Source: Strongylocentrotus purpuratus | Lineage: Eukaryota; Echinodermata; Echinoidea; Camarodonta; Strongylocentrotidae | Assembly (NCBI RefSeq): GCF_000002235.5 | Contig: NW_022145611.1 | Span: forward strand, 22,599,713-22,663,712 | Reading direction: 5' to 3' | Length of the DNA: 64,000 bases | Shown: positions 35,694 through 43,574 of the stretch, piece after piece | Layout of the letters: every line of letters starts with the position of its first letter | Numbering within the stretch: the stretch's first letter is position 1 | Notes under the pieces: model-generated | Databases searched by the model: none | The model's input: only the letters and a program-made list of their open reading frames with translations | What the model was told of the DNA's origin: nothing | Program-made: the position numbers and the translations under genes

Positions 35694-37557
35694 CTACATG
35701 TATGCCTACCTACCCAGCTATCTGATATGTCCCCCACTTTTTCTTATCCCCCTGAACACTATCTAAGGTATTTATTTCCTCTAATTATTGCTCTTCATCT
35801 CCTTCTCCCACCTATTTCTTCTTCTTCTTCTTCTAAATCTTTTTCTCCTTCTTCTTCTTCTTCTTCTTCTTCTTCTTCTTCTTCTTCTTCTTCTTCTTCT
35901 CCTTCTCCTCCTCCTCCTCCTCCTCCTCCTCCTCCTCCTCCTCCTCCTCCTCCTCCTCCTCCTCCTTCTCTGTCTCTCTCTCTGTCTCTCTCTCTCTCTC
36001 TCTCTGTCTCTCTTTAAAAAAAAAATCCTTCATTTCGTTTATCATTGTCAAATCAATGTATTTCTCCCTGCTCCTTTTCTTTTTCTCTTTTGATGTACAT
36101 GCCTATACTCTGATTTTTCCAGTAAAGACAGTAAATTTAGTTATTTGAGCCATTAAATTATTTTCTATTTCTCAAACTTGTGTGTATGTATTTTTTGTTT
36201 TGTTGTAGGAGATGAAGCCGATGGGGTGTCCGACCAGCAGGTAGGAACAGGTGGGGATAGCAACAATAACAGCAAGGGACATCAAGGTCTGCTCGAGGGT
36301 AAAACAAGGAAGCGCCCTCAGAGTCCGGAGAGGAGAAAGAGTAAAAAGCATCGTGGTGCTCAGATCACAAGGAATGAACCTACTGGTAACCATGGAAACC
36401 TAGAACACAAATCCGAGATGAGTGGTAGAGAGAGCAAGAGGAAAGCCAACGCAAGACTTCTGGCGCAGAAGCCTAAACCCTGCCCAGATGTTATACCTAA
36501 GCAGGTTATCATAAGGGCCGATAGTCCGAATGAAAAGACTCTGACTGTTCTAGGAGAGAGAGGGGACTTCAGGGAGTCAGAGGATTATGCCAAGAGGAGT
36601 AAAGAGCGATTGCAACATCCAGAGGAAGTCATCAAAGAAGTGATTATAGAAGACAAAGGAATGCATCATTCACCAACGGCGATATCTCCCATCAATCACA
36701 TGCAAGCTTCATCTTCCTTGTTAGCTCTGAGTGTCAGGAATGCGAGCAGACACGAAGAAGAAGATATTGTCAGAGTGCCATTAGGAAGCTGGGAGAACCC
36801 TCCTAATCGAGAACTACCCCCAGATCATAATGGAATGATCCCCTCACCAGACACTAACCACACCCGTCTCAGTCTGGCTCCAATGAATTCAGTGCCCAAG
36901 GGAGTCTTTACCACGCCCAGTCCCAAGACACCGGACTCTCTTCTTACCCCTCCTCTATCAGACTCCGCCAAGAATCAGTTTTCCCTCCCTCCTGTAAGCT
37001 CACTTACATCGCCCAAAGCAAGACCAACGCACACTGACAGTATTACCCCCATCTTCACCACCGAGAATTCAATCAGTCGGTATATATCAACATCGGGCAG
37101 CAAACACGAGACTGTCTATCCTATCCCATCACCCTTGACCCAGAACCCATCGGTAGAAAGCTTAGACTCCATGCGCAACATGGTCAAACAGGAACCTAGC
37201 TTCTACAATGCTCGCATGCTAGGTGTGCCATCTTCTTACACCAACATGGCTGCATACGCTAACTATGGACAGTACAATAACCTGCAGCATTACAACGCTA
37301 CTGTCAACCTGACATCAAGGGCTTACCAAGCTGCAGCAGCTACCTACGATGCTTCTATGTATAAGAACTACCATACCACCCCTGATCTACCCATCGATCT
37401 ATCGTATAACGGTGTGACAGGTATCCCTATCATGTCGCCGGCCAATGGACCATACTTCCCAACTGCTTCTAGACTACAATACAACATCACAGACGGACAG
37501 CTCAGCTTGAACTGTGACAAGACAGGACTCGACAAATCTAAGTCAACATCGGTTTAG
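504..37557 (+). CDS. NPAS3: NPAS1/3 (trachealess-type) bHLH-PAS transcription factor, whole coding span, 11 exons
   Basis: This gene encodes a nuclear class I bHLH-PAS transcription factor. Family members dimerise with ARNT/Tango and bind TACGTG-type sites. The exons are 504-565 (tentative), 10071-10336, 11518-11600, 13780-13869, 19330-19525, 29705-29820, 31183-31376, 31858-31964, 33971-34115, 35346-35470 and 36209-37557. All introns are GT-AG and every phase joins, giving 910 codons plus TAG. The bHLH lies at about residues 26-80 ([17 protein letters not shown], then [19 protein letters not shown]), PAS-A at about 126-195 ([29 protein letters not shown]) and PAS-B at about 316-425 ([16 protein letters not shown]). 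A basic segment at 493-510 resembles a nuclear localisation signal. The bHLH and both PAS domains resemble NPAS3 and Trachealess more than SIM or HIF-alpha, because the basic region carries the [13 protein letters not shown] signature and QGDPPW follows helix 2. Orthology to the single invertebrate NPAS1/3 gene is an inference from remembered sequences. Confidence 0.9.
2626..3000. mobile_element. TTAA-flanked MITE, family A, copy 1
   Basis: The element is about 375 bp long, non-coding and begins TTAAAGGTAAAGACCAGT. It ends with the exact reverse complement of that sequence. TTAA stands at both outer edges and may be the target duplication, as in piggyBac- or Kolobok-type elements. A near-identical copy lies at 42360-42733 and a diverged partial one at 54471-54667. 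The superfamily is inferred from the TTAA alone. Confidence 0.75.
3478..3516. repeat. Poly-T followed by poly-G run
   Basis: A run of more than 20 T is followed directly by about 14 G. It is a simple-sequence tract without coding value; the G block could form a G-quadruplex. Confidence 0.8.
4607..4812. repeat. GA microsatellite cluster
   Basis: Two blocks of GA dinucleotides (about 4607-4690 and 4768-4812) are separated by a short AT-rich stretch. The open frames across them in either direction are low-complexity artefacts. Confidence 0.85.
6303..6330. repeat. Poly-G tract
   Basis: More than 20 consecutive G residues lie inside intron 1. This is a potential G-quadruplex and also a place where assembly length is unreliable. 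Confidence 0.8.
6936..7600. repeat. Pair of ~80-bp direct repeats with a CACGGACGTCACTCC core
   Basis: The segment starting at 6936 and the one starting at 7534 share CACGGACGTCACTCC, then an AGTGAAAAT stretch, then ATTCACTCTTTT. Both contain GACGTCAC, a CRE-like half-palindrome. The space between them holds a LINE-like tail. They could be two fragments of one transposon family or a split copy. Confidence 0.55.
7051..7160 (-). mobile_element. Likely 3' tail of a LINE-type element, antisense
   Basis: A GTATT-repeat block is followed by TTTATTGAGATAAAAATC and a small hairpin (CAGCT TTT AGCTG read on the minus strand). The same layout recurs at 51928-52050. Tail microsatellite plus terminal hairpin is typical of CR1/L2-like non-LTR retrotransposon 3' ends. 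No reverse transcriptase sequence is present, so the family is uncertain and the inner boundary is unknown. Confidence 0.4.
8220..8350. repeat. GAGA/GGGA purine microsatellite
   Basis: This purine-rich array of GAGAGG and GGGAGG units ends in a CAGA block. The overlapping open frames on both strands are repeat artefacts. Confidence 0.85.
8575..8830. repeat. GA-rich purine microsatellite
   Basis: A long imperfect GA array is interspersed with GATA and GGAG units. It could form triplex DNA. The 119-residue minus-strand frame over it is pure Ser/Leu low complexity and is not a gene. Confidence 0.85.
8931..9054 (+). other. GC-rich exon-like island with a strong donor, function unknown
   Basis: The block follows an acceptor-like AAAACAG at 8924-8930 and ends at a consensus donor (GTAAGG at 9055-9060), about 1 kb before the bHLH exon. 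Two of three frames are open across it and the third opens after a single early stop. It also contains an 11-bp inverted repeat (8934-8944 with 8976-8986). An alternative or 5' untranslated exon, or a regulatory island, would fit. No protein similarity was recognised, and an in-frame coding join to exon 2 could not be made with an ATG. Confidence 0.25.
10071..10336 (+). CDS. NPAS3: Exon 2: bHLH domain
   Basis: Acceptor TGATGCAG precedes 10071 and donor GTAAGC starts at 10337. The first base completes a codon, then 88 codons and one base follow. It encodes [18 protein letters not shown], the [19 protein letters not shown] helix-loop-helix and ends near LSVLQ. The basic region and helices are nearly identical to NPAS3 and Trachealess. 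The stretch after helix 2 carries the QGDPPW motif typical of NPAS1/3. Confidence 0.97.
10337..11517 (+). repeat. Intron 2, mostly a decaying ~150-bp tandem array
   Basis: From about 10365 a unit containing GCACTTTTGACACC, TGCATCCAGTTAT and GGGCAAACATACAGGTGCTTT repeats. Starts of the GCACTTTTGA motif at 10375, 10524 and 10680 give spacings of 149 and 156. Beyond about 10800 further, more diverged units are recognisable (TGCATC, ATTAGAATGAAAG, GGTGTTTTAGAG) to about 11440. It is non-coding. Confidence 0.8.
11518..11600 (+). CDS. NPAS3: Exon 3: linker and start of PAS-A
   Basis: Acceptor TTCTTGTAG and donor GTAAGT flank two bases plus 27 codons. The peptide [14 protein letters not shown] matches the start of PAS-A in NPAS1/3 ([13 protein letters not shown] in human NPAS3, from memory). 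Confidence 0.95.
11641..11799. mobile_element. 155-bp MITE with TA target duplication
   Basis: The termini CAGTCAAACCTG and CAGGTTTGACTG are exact inverted repeats flanked by TA (element 11643-11797). A GTGGTCTTTGTA block occurs twice inside and pairs with TAAAGACCAC near the left end, so the whole can fold back. CAGTCAAACCTG ends recur in MITEs of many invertebrates (from memory). Superfamily not assigned. Confidence 0.75.
12377..12810. repeat. Tandem duplication of a ~219-bp block in intron 3
   Basis: The motif ATTCATCTAAYATCTCTTTA begins at 12377 and again at 12596. The two halves then run in parallel through AACAGGGTATCAATGATTATG and GATGAATGAGATGAAGCTGA to GAAGATGATCATT. Divergence is noticeable, so the event is not recent. 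No coding content is seen. Confidence 0.8.
13780..13869 (+). CDS. NPAS3: Exon 4: PAS-A core
   Basis: Acceptor TTCATTGCAG and donor GTGAGG enclose exactly 30 codons: [20 protein letters not shown] followed by [10 protein letters not shown]. This is the PAS-A core shared with NPAS1/3 and Trachealess. Confidence 0.97.
13870..19329 (+). other. Intron 4 (5.5 kb)
   Basis: The intron is mostly AT-rich without recognised elements. Somewhat GC-richer, less repetitive stretches at about 16190-16560 and 17040-17530 could be regulatory. A pyrimidine microsatellite occupies about 18970-19170. The short frames in it, including a Phe/Ser-rich pair over the microsatellite, are not credible genes. Confidence 0.5.
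18970..19170. repeat. CT/TTTC pyrimidine microsatellite
   Basis: Imperfect CT and CTTT repeats with a T-run lie about 160 bp before exon 5. Overlapping Ser/Phe/Leu-rich open frames are artefacts. Confidence 0.85.
19330..19525 (+). CDS. NPAS3: Exon 5: end of PAS-A and Ser-rich linker
   Basis: Acceptor AATGACAG and donor GTGGGT flank 65 codons plus one base. [20 protein letters not shown] and [10 protein letters not shown] close PAS-A as in NPAS3. The remainder (about residues 198-232) is a Ser/Gly/Thr-rich, presumably disordered linker, the region that varies most in length between family members. The frame would run on to a stop at 19644 if the intron were retained. Confidence 0.96.
20281..20470. 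promoter_or_regulatory. GC-rich intronic island 1, possible enhancer
   Basis: This island of mixed, non-repetitive sequence stands out from AT-rich surroundings and holds a small GGCGGA/TCCGCC hairpin at about 20371-20387. There is no open frame of note. The regulatory role is inferred from composition only. Confidence 0.25.
22380..22830. promoter_or_regulatory. GC-rich intronic island 2, possible enhancer
   Basis: About 450 bp of balanced composition interrupts AT-rich intron. Open frames run on both strands (the longest 114 codons at 22468-22812), but none resembles a known protein and none ends at a good donor in phase with the gene. It could be a cis-regulatory module or an unrecognised old insertion. 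Confidence 0.25.
23337..23560. repeat. CT microsatellite
   Basis: A perfect CT block at about 23337-23379 is followed by CTCTGTAT repeats and mixed pyrimidine sequence. Confidence 0.85.
24100..24310. promoter_or_regulatory. GC-rich intronic island 3 with a TACGTG site
   Basis: This mixed-composition island contains TACGTGC at 24192-24198, which matches the core bound by Trachealess/SIM:Tango dimers. Autoregulation of the gene would be possible, but a single six-base core is weak evidence. Confidence 0.25.
26817..27425. repeat. Large CT-rich pyrimidine region
   Basis: CT arrays at about 26823-26950 and 27067-27122 are joined by ordinary sequence and followed by degenerate pyrimidine sequence to about 27425. 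Several Ser/Leu-rich open frames over it are artefacts. Confidence 0.85.
29705..29820 (+). CDS. NPAS3: Exon 6: inter-PAS segment
   Basis: Acceptor TTTTAACAG and donor GTAACC flank two bases plus 38 codons. [18 protein letters not shown] followed by VHFKSSGYK is the conserved NPAS3/Trachealess inter-PAS sequence. Confidence 0.96.
30046..30724. mobile_element. 673-bp GC-rich element with TAA target duplication, Harbinger-like
   Basis: The element 30049-30721 is flanked by TAA on both sides. Its left end, TGGGGCTTTCACATATA, and the reverse complement of its right end, TGCCTAGGTCACATATA, form imperfect inverted repeats that extend into CGGGGCCCGTACG. The interior is very GC-rich and includes partly tandem CCCGGCAGGGCACCTT units. 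A 3-bp TAA duplication suggests the PIF/Harbinger superfamily. No transposase is present. Confidence 0.7.
31183..31376 (+). CDS. NPAS3: Exon 7: start of PAS-B
   Basis: Acceptor TTCCTGTAG and donor GTGAGT flank 64 codons plus two bases. It encodes [15 protein letters not shown], then [20 protein letters not shown] and the first PAS-B strands. LPPPTI-EVR is a family hallmark. Confidence 0.96.
31858..31964 (+). CDS. NPAS3: Exon 8: PAS-B middle
   Basis: Acceptor TGATATCAG and donor GTACGT flank 1 + 105 + 1 bases. The peptide [20 protein letters not shown] then [15 protein letters not shown] aligns with [20 protein letters not shown] and its continuation in human NPAS3 (recalled). Confidence 0.96.
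33354..33577. mobile_element. 218-bp foldback MITE with TAA target duplication
   Basis: The element 33357-33574 begins TGCCTCAGTCACACCTT and ends with its exact reverse complement, flanked by TAA. The two arms pair for about 95 bp with few mismatches around a spacer of about 28 bp. Its termini resemble those of the 30049-30721 element (TGCCT then GTCACA), which points to one Harbinger-like family. It lies in intron 8 and would be transcribed as a long hairpin. Confidence 0.8.
33971..34115 (+). CDS. NPAS3: Exon 9: PAS-B end
   Basis: Acceptor TATAACCCAG and donor GTAACT flank 2 + 141 + 2 bases. [20 protein letters not shown] followed by [15 protein letters not shown] closes PAS-B and is close to NPAS3. 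Confidence 0.96.
34116..35345 (+). other. Intron 9 with an AAT-repeat/AAAGCGC repeat fragment
   Basis: At about 34361-34440 an AAT repeat is followed by TTTCTATAAAGCGCAC and CTCTATGCGCTTTACAA. This layout is familiar from 3' ends of abundant retroposons in marine invertebrates, but the family could not be named. A short G-run lies near 34580. The rest of the intron shows nothing recognisable. Confidence 0.4.
35346..35470 (+). CDS. NPAS3: Exon 10: post-PAS linker
   Basis: Acceptor TATTTTCAG and donor GTTTGA (a weaker donor) flank 1 + 123 + 1 bases. MDISQIPSL matches the MDIAQLPHL block that follows PAS-B in human NPAS3. The frame stays open past the donor to a stop at 35764-35766, so retention of intron 10 would add a low-complexity tail. 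Confidence 0.92.
35572..36016 (+). repeat. Composite pyrimidine tract (CT, CTT, CTC) in intron 10
   Basis: CT repeats (about 35638-35690), CTT repeats (about 35818-35900), CTC repeats (about 35901-35965) and CTGT/CT repeats follow one another in an intron of only 738 bp, ending about 190 bp before the last exon. The 186-residue plus-strand frame and the Glu/Lys-rich minus-strand frame are artefacts of the repeat. Confidence 0.9.
36209..37557 (+). CDS. NPAS3: Exon 11: C-terminal regulatory region and stop
   Basis: Acceptor TGTTGTAG; the exon carries 448 codons and TAG at 37555-37557. Basic [18 protein letters not shown] (residues 493-510) resembles the nuclear localisation signal that follows the acidic stretch in NPAS3. 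NPPNRE (about 658-663) and PDSLLTPP (about 702-709) correspond to NYPPNRE and DSVLTPP in the human C-terminus, recalled from memory. VKQEP (787-791) fits a SUMO-acceptor consensus. The rest is Ser/Pro-rich, then Tyr/Asn/Ala-rich, which suits an activation region. Base composition is clearly higher in GC than the introns. Confidence 0.95.
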
Positions 37558-39075
37558 CTAATGTAGAAAGAGATATATCCTGTGTATGAGTGTGTGTCCA
37601 CGAGTTATTCAGACTTCAGCAGTATTACCCAGAGAATTTCATGAAAATCCTTAATTTTATGTCACAGAAAGAATCTGACATAAGACATAATCAACTGAAC
37701 AATGGATACAAAAATCAGTCATTTGCCAAATTCTTATGTAAATATCAAGATTTAATCTTTTATTAAATGAAGTTTATCTATAAATCAGGAAGTTTTTGTT
37801 CAATGTGAACATTATATCACCTTTCCATATATTCAACATGTTTAGATAGGTACTTCTTGATGTTGAGGATAGCATATTAGCTACGTCTGTTGGTTGATTA
37901 TAACCACACCTCATGAGCAAAGAACACCGAGTCCAGTTTATGATATAATTTGCATACTGGAAGGTTCCTGATGTCAATCGTGAATTTGATAGACAAATTG
38001 AAACAATCAAACAAACTTGAATGATATGCACTCATGGAAAGATGAATTGTTTTTAATTTGTTGTGGCAACATGAGAAAACGCTGTTTATCTATTCTTACC
38101 AGGTCTTATATGAATAATTACTAGTTGTTACCCAGCGTAACGTCTGCAATTTATGAAAATACTAAGAATCTAAGAAATACTGTCCACAGTTCTTTGATTG
38201 AAGCAAAGTTCTCATGAAAGCTTTCTGAAGAATCATTTTAAAAGGAAGTCTAGAAAAAGAAGAACCTTTATTGTTGATTGAACAAACCAAGTAATATGAC
38301 TTGGTGAAGAAAAAAATGAAATTGGTTAAAATGTAATTGCAATCTGAAATCATAATTAACTTAATATTAAATTAATAAATTGTCAGAAGCTTATATTGAC
38401 TGAAATAAATGGTATCCCATATGATGCATGGTGTAATGTGTGTATAGATGCTAGCTGCAAATATGACTTGGTCTTATATAGCCACGGTGTGGTATGAACC
38501 ATAATTCACTGAGATAAATGAAACTATATTATATGAATGAAAAAAATTACTTATGTCTACAAACTGCCATTGGTTAGGAAATGAGTTTTTCCTCCATTTG
38601 TGTGAAGTTAAAGATCTTTGCCAAATTTGATATATTTGCCCCTTCCACATTGTAAAAGTATAACTTTTTGAGATAAAACAGTGTGCCAAATGAATGCAAG
38701 ATTTGTTTATTGAATGCACAGTGAAAAGAATGTGAATAATGAATGAATAGCAGTATGGTTCAAGAGTGTAATAAAGTACTTAATAATCAGTTTATTATTG
38801 TTCTGTTTACTTTCCATTCTGTGTATAGATGCTTTTAACCCCCCAAATGCATGTATCTGTCATAGTTATCATTTAAATGCTGAAAATTCTTATTGTGAGG
38901 TGCATATCTTAATTTTTACTTGACCAAAGAATATTTGATGATGTTTTGTCTTTCCATGTTAGGTTTGTAAAGGGGGAAGAAGAGAAGATGCCCTGTATTG
39001 CTAGCAGATCTTGATGGTATAAAGTGTTGCTGTTTCATACTGCTTGTGCAATAAAGATTAATTGGCTGGTTGAAA
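37558..39075 (+). other. 3' UTR of the bHLH-PAS gene with candidate poly(A) signals
   Basis: AATAAA occurs at 38374-38379, 38404-38409, 38770-38775 and 39050-39055, so a 3' UTR of about 0.8-1.5 kb is plausible. The actual cleavage site cannot be told from sequence, and a longer UTR cannot be excluded. Confidence 0.5.
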
Positions 39076-39311
39076 AGTCCTTACAATAATGCTTATAATC
39101 TCCCCTTTTATATCCAGCATACATGTATAAGACTTTATGCATATAATGTATGATTTGAATGGCTTGCTGTCCCGCTAATTTTTGTTGGTGCAGAATACTG
39201 TCTTCTCTCAAAAAATGTAATTATGAGTTTTCACTGAATTAAAATTTAAGCGAAAGAACTGCTGTAATCAGTGATCTATTAAAATATTTTGTATTAGGAT
39301 TCAGATACCGA

Positions 39312-39335
39312 GTCGGTAGATGTTCATCTACCGAC
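39312..39335. repeat. Perfect 11-bp inverted repeat
   Basis: GTCGGTAGATG, then TT, then CATCTACCGAC forms an exact palindrome with a two-base centre, some 260 bp after the last poly(A) signal. It is either a DNA palindrome or an RNA hairpin if transcription extends this far. Confidence 0.7.
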
Positions 39336-40444
39336 ATTCTCTGGAAATGACATTCTCTGAGTAATTATGTAATTCAGTGATTTCTGAAGGGCTGCATATC
39401 TGTAACATGTTATTTTGCATTTATCTATCTTCACTGTCTTTTGACAATTTAAGCATAATGATTGCCACCAGTCGATTGAGTGGAGTATATGAGTCATTGT
39501 TTAGATGCTTGAATGTGTAAATGAATAGAAACAGCACCCCTTGAAATCTGCAATGAAAAGGTGTGACCAAGTTTTATCACAATACACATTGAGAAGGGTT
39601 TTAATCCCAGTTCATTTTTCCCTCTACATCTTGATCAAAACGTTATTGTGTCAACTAAAAATGCTCGAGTCCAAATGACTGAATTTTCTCAGTCCAAAAT
39701 TACAAGGTCCACTTTTAGAATTCAGGCAGTTGAAACCACCTATGGTAATATAAGTGTTAAAGAGATGTTTATATATATTATACTGTAACATTAACTTTTT
39801 ATCTCATTTTTATCAAAATCTGCTTCGCAGGAAGGGGTAAAAGATTTTGTTTGTAAACATTTATTGTATTAAGCTTTTTTTTTTATTTGACTGGTGGTCT
39901 ACCTGTCAAACAAATACCAGGACTATGTCTGAAATATTCCAAATTTATCTGAAATATGTAAGAATATGTAAAGAATTGAGTAAAGCACATCATTATTCTA
40001 TTTTCTCTCTACATTTTACACTGCTATCTGCATGTTATGTGCTGCATATGATTATTCAACTTATTGATAAATGTCAATTACATATAATTCTCGACAAGGA
40101 AAAATCCTTTTTTGAAGTTTTCAAGTGGATTAGATATAAAGGGTTGAGGCCTTTATGATACCAATTAACTTGTATTTGAAATATGCATGTGTTAGTATAA
40201 GAACTAAGATCGTGATTTGCAGGTGTGGGGTATATGCTAAAAACCATAAAGTCACATGTCAGTATGAAATATATTAACAAGGAAATTCCTTGTGTTTTTA
40301 ATATGATAACTATGCAATAATTTGTCCCTATTAGAAGCAAGAAGCCTTTAAATGGTTTTCTATCATTTTGAGTTACCAATACCTTATGCTTCTAAATGTT
40401 GGAATAATTGCAAAGTTAACCATTGTTTGACTATGTTTACAAAA

Positions 40445-40640
40445 GGCGCGATAGCTCAGTTGGTAAAGCAGTGGTCTCTTAATCCGGCGACCCGGGTTCA
40501 AAACCAAGTCGATGCACTAGTGCCCTTTGGTAAAGCATCAATCCTCATTGCCAGGTCCCTCAGAGAGGACCTAAAGCCGTCGGTCCTCTGGATGCTTACT
40601 AACAAGCATTTATGCTTTCTTAGCAGTCAGGTAAAATAAC
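40445..40640 (+). mobile_element. tRNA-Lys-derived SINE
   Basis: The head GGCGCGATAGCTCAGTTGG carries an A box (TAGCTCAGTTGG, 40452-40463) and GGTTCAAAACC at 40495-40505 is a B box. The anticodon-loop region reads CTCTTAATC, as in tRNA-Lys(CTT). The T stem and the 3' half of the acceptor stem do not pair, and unrelated sequence follows, so this is a SINE and not a functional tRNA. The 3' boundary is uncertain. Confidence 0.75.
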
Positions 40641-42359
40641 CACCACTAAACCACTAATCTAATCAGAGGTGACACACAAGCTCACCAGCCTTTAATCCGT
40701 GGTTCCAAATCACATGATTCTGTTCCAGTTGGCATAAATTTAATGTCTGTCTTTTTATCCTTCATTATCACAGACATTTTATTAACTCAAAAACAGAACT
40801 GATATGGAAAATCAATTGATAGGAACATTGTGAAGAATATTGCATCACCACCACAAGTAATGCTTTATGAGTACACACGTGTTAGTCACTGATGCAACAC
40901 CATGTCTCAAATGATTTGGTCCCATTTAATAAGCTTTCATGAGCACATGAGAGCTTGGATGAAAATAATGTTGGGAAATTTGCCCTAAAAACCATCTTGA
41001 TATCATCTGTATACCCTACATGTACTGATGTTGCAACAATGTCTGCTAAATCAGCAGTACAGCTAGCAAAATCATGGTACTTTGTTTATTGTTTTCTCAA
41101 TTTTTCATATGCTTTGTTATAGGTCTAAAGAAAGCTTCATGTATGTGTTACTGTCTCATTAAATTAGATGATGATCTGTTTACTTCTAGGTCAGAAAATT
41201 AACCAAACATGTTAACCCAATGTCTACTGAATTCTTTTATACCCATAGGCTTAATACTGGGACGACCCGATACCTGTAGGCAATGGGTGAACTCTGTAAG
41301 ACGGAGGATAATCTTCACAATATTCTGCAAGATGTTATTCCTTTGAATATTAAAATTACAAGATGCACATGAGACAAGCATGATGTATGATCTTACAGAA
41401 AGGGAAGGTAGCTTTTTATTGATAATCAATCCATTCTTATGCAATAATAGTTTATTTTGAGGCTTATGAAATACAATTTTATGCCTGTAAATACATGCAT
41501 GTGTGTATTGCTATCATTTGTTTTGTTTTTATCTCATTTGTTTTGCAGCTGCCCATGACACCGTTATCAAAGTTTGTTATATTGCTTTATGATTTTACAC
41601 CTTGTTCGAATTCATTCTCAATCTAATTGAGTTTTCTATGTAAATATTACTTATATAACCAACATGTCATGTAATGTCTTTGTTTTCAACTAGCTTTAAG
41701 CCTTAGTCATGCTGATCGTTGTTTAGCATCTTCAAAAGGTCTCATTATTTTTATTTTTTGCTCAAGCAAGACTTTATATGAAATGTACATATTTGTTAGG
41801 AAAATGACAAAGTTGAGAATGGAAGATACTCTGATTCACAAATACATTTATTGCAAGAACATGATGAATGAGTTTGTGAGCTGTGAGATTTATGTTTTTT
41901 GTTCAGTGTATTAAAGCCATGCTCCAAGAGCCTGTGTGTGTGGAGAGATACTGAACATTTAAAAGTGTTATGTAAAAAAATTGAATATTATTCAAGACTT
42001 TTGCTGGAGTTTCTTCCCAACAACATGATAGTAATCCCTCCCTGTAGTAAGACACTGTAGTTTTTAGAAAATGTTTCTTGTCGATCTTGTATTTTCCTTT
42101 CCTTAAGAAAACCCTCCTTTCATCTCAATTGATAATGTTGTTTATATAAAATTGTGCTGTATTCCAGTATTCTTGTACATGTATAATGTAGATGAAATTC
42201 TCTGTAATTCCTGGGTTTCTTTTAGAATAGAGGTGAAATATATGACTCTTGTCATTCAAATTGAACCATATCTTGACTCTTCTTCTTCATTACGGTGGTC
42301 TTTGTGAGTATACAGTATATTAGGTACCAAACAAGTTTTCAGATTTCATGAGCACTTTG

Positions 42360-42733
42360 TTAAAGGTAAAGACCGGTATTGGAAACGCCCCAATTTCAAA
42401 AAATGAAATGGAAGCTCTCATTACCAATCATGTGAAAGAATATGTTTTGACTAATACATGATGATAAAAAATTTGCCGGGAAACCGCCTACTAATTCATA
42501 TATTTGGTAAATTTGTTTCTCTCATGGTCTGTGAGAGATATAGGGTAGTCCCATATACATCTTTCTGTGTATAGTGCTTGTAACTTTACGAAGAATGGGC
42601 CAAATTTCTTATCATTTTGATGATTCCAGAACCTTGCAGATGCTAGATGCTAGATGATCAACCTTTTCTGATCAATTCCACAACGTTTCTTTCACAATGC
42701 AATCGCATGACCATAACTGGTCTTTACCTTTAA
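42360..42733. mobile_element. TTAA-flanked MITE, family A, copy 2
   Basis: This 374-bp copy has the same terminal inverted repeats as 2626-3000 and by eye about a dozen differences from it, so the family moved fairly recently. Its right end directly adjoins the pyrimidine minisatellite. Confidence 0.8.
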
Positions 42734-43533
42734 CTTTTCTCTTCCACTCTTCCCCATCTCTTCCATTCTATCTTTTCTCACTCTCTTTCTCCCATTCCCT
42801 CTATCTCTCTCTTTCTCCCATTCCCTCTATCTCTCTTTCTCCCATTCCCTCTATCTCTCTTTTTCTCCCATTCCCTCTATCTCTCTCTTTCTCTCTCTTT
42901 CTCCCATTCCCTCTATCTCTCTTTCTCCCATTCCCTCTATCTCTCTCTTTCTCTCTCTTTCTCCCCTTCCCTCTATCTCTCTCTTTCTCTCTCTTTCTCC
43001 CATTCCCTCTATCTCTCTCTTTCTCCCATTCCCTCTATCTCTCTCTTTCTCTCTCTTTCTCCCATTCCCTCTATCTCTCTCTTTCTCTCTCTTTCTCCCA
43101 TTCCCTCTATCTCTCTCTTTCTCTCTCTTTCTCCCATTCCCTCTATCTCTCTCTTTCTCCCATTCCCTCTATCTCTCTCTTTCTCTCTCTTTCTCCCATT
43201 CCCTCTATCTCTCTCTTTCTCTCTCTTTCTCTCATTCCCTCTATCTCTCTCTTTCTCCCATTCCCTCTATCTCTCTCTTTCTCCCATTCCCTCTATCTCT
43301 CTCTTTCTCCCATTCCCTCTATCTCTCTCTTTCTCTCTCTTTCTCCCATTCCCTCTATCTCTCTCTTTCTCCCATTCCCTCTATCTCTCTCTTTCTCTCT
43401 CTTTCTCCCATTCCCTCTATCTCTCTCTTTCTCCCATTCCCTCTATCTCTCTCTTTCTCCCATTCCCTCTATCTCTCTCTTTCTCTCTCTTTCTCCCATT
43501 CCCTCTATCTCTCTCTTTCTCCCATTCCCTCTA

Positions 43534-43564
<31 letters not shown>

Positions 43565-43574
43565 CTTTCTCTCT
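42734..43574. repeat. Pyrimidine minisatellite, about 25 units of 26 or 36 bp
   Basis: The core CCCATTCCCTCTATCT recurs about 25 times. Spacing alternates between 26 bp and 36 bp depending on whether one or two CTCTCTTTCT blocks separate the cores, an irregular higher-order pattern. The 299-residue open frame across it is a Ser/Leu/Phe repeat artefact: no unit carries a stop in that frame. Confidence 0.92.

Noticed and set aside
35457-36093. 186- and 101-residue frames on the plus strand and a Glu/Lys-rich minus-strand frame
   Set aside because: They are products of the CT/CTT/CTC microsatellites inside intron 10, between two well-supported exons of the bHLH-PAS gene.
40445-40516. Functional tRNA-Lys gene
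   Set aside because: A and B boxes are present, but the T stem and 3' acceptor strand do not pair and the homologous tail continues, so a SINE is the better call.
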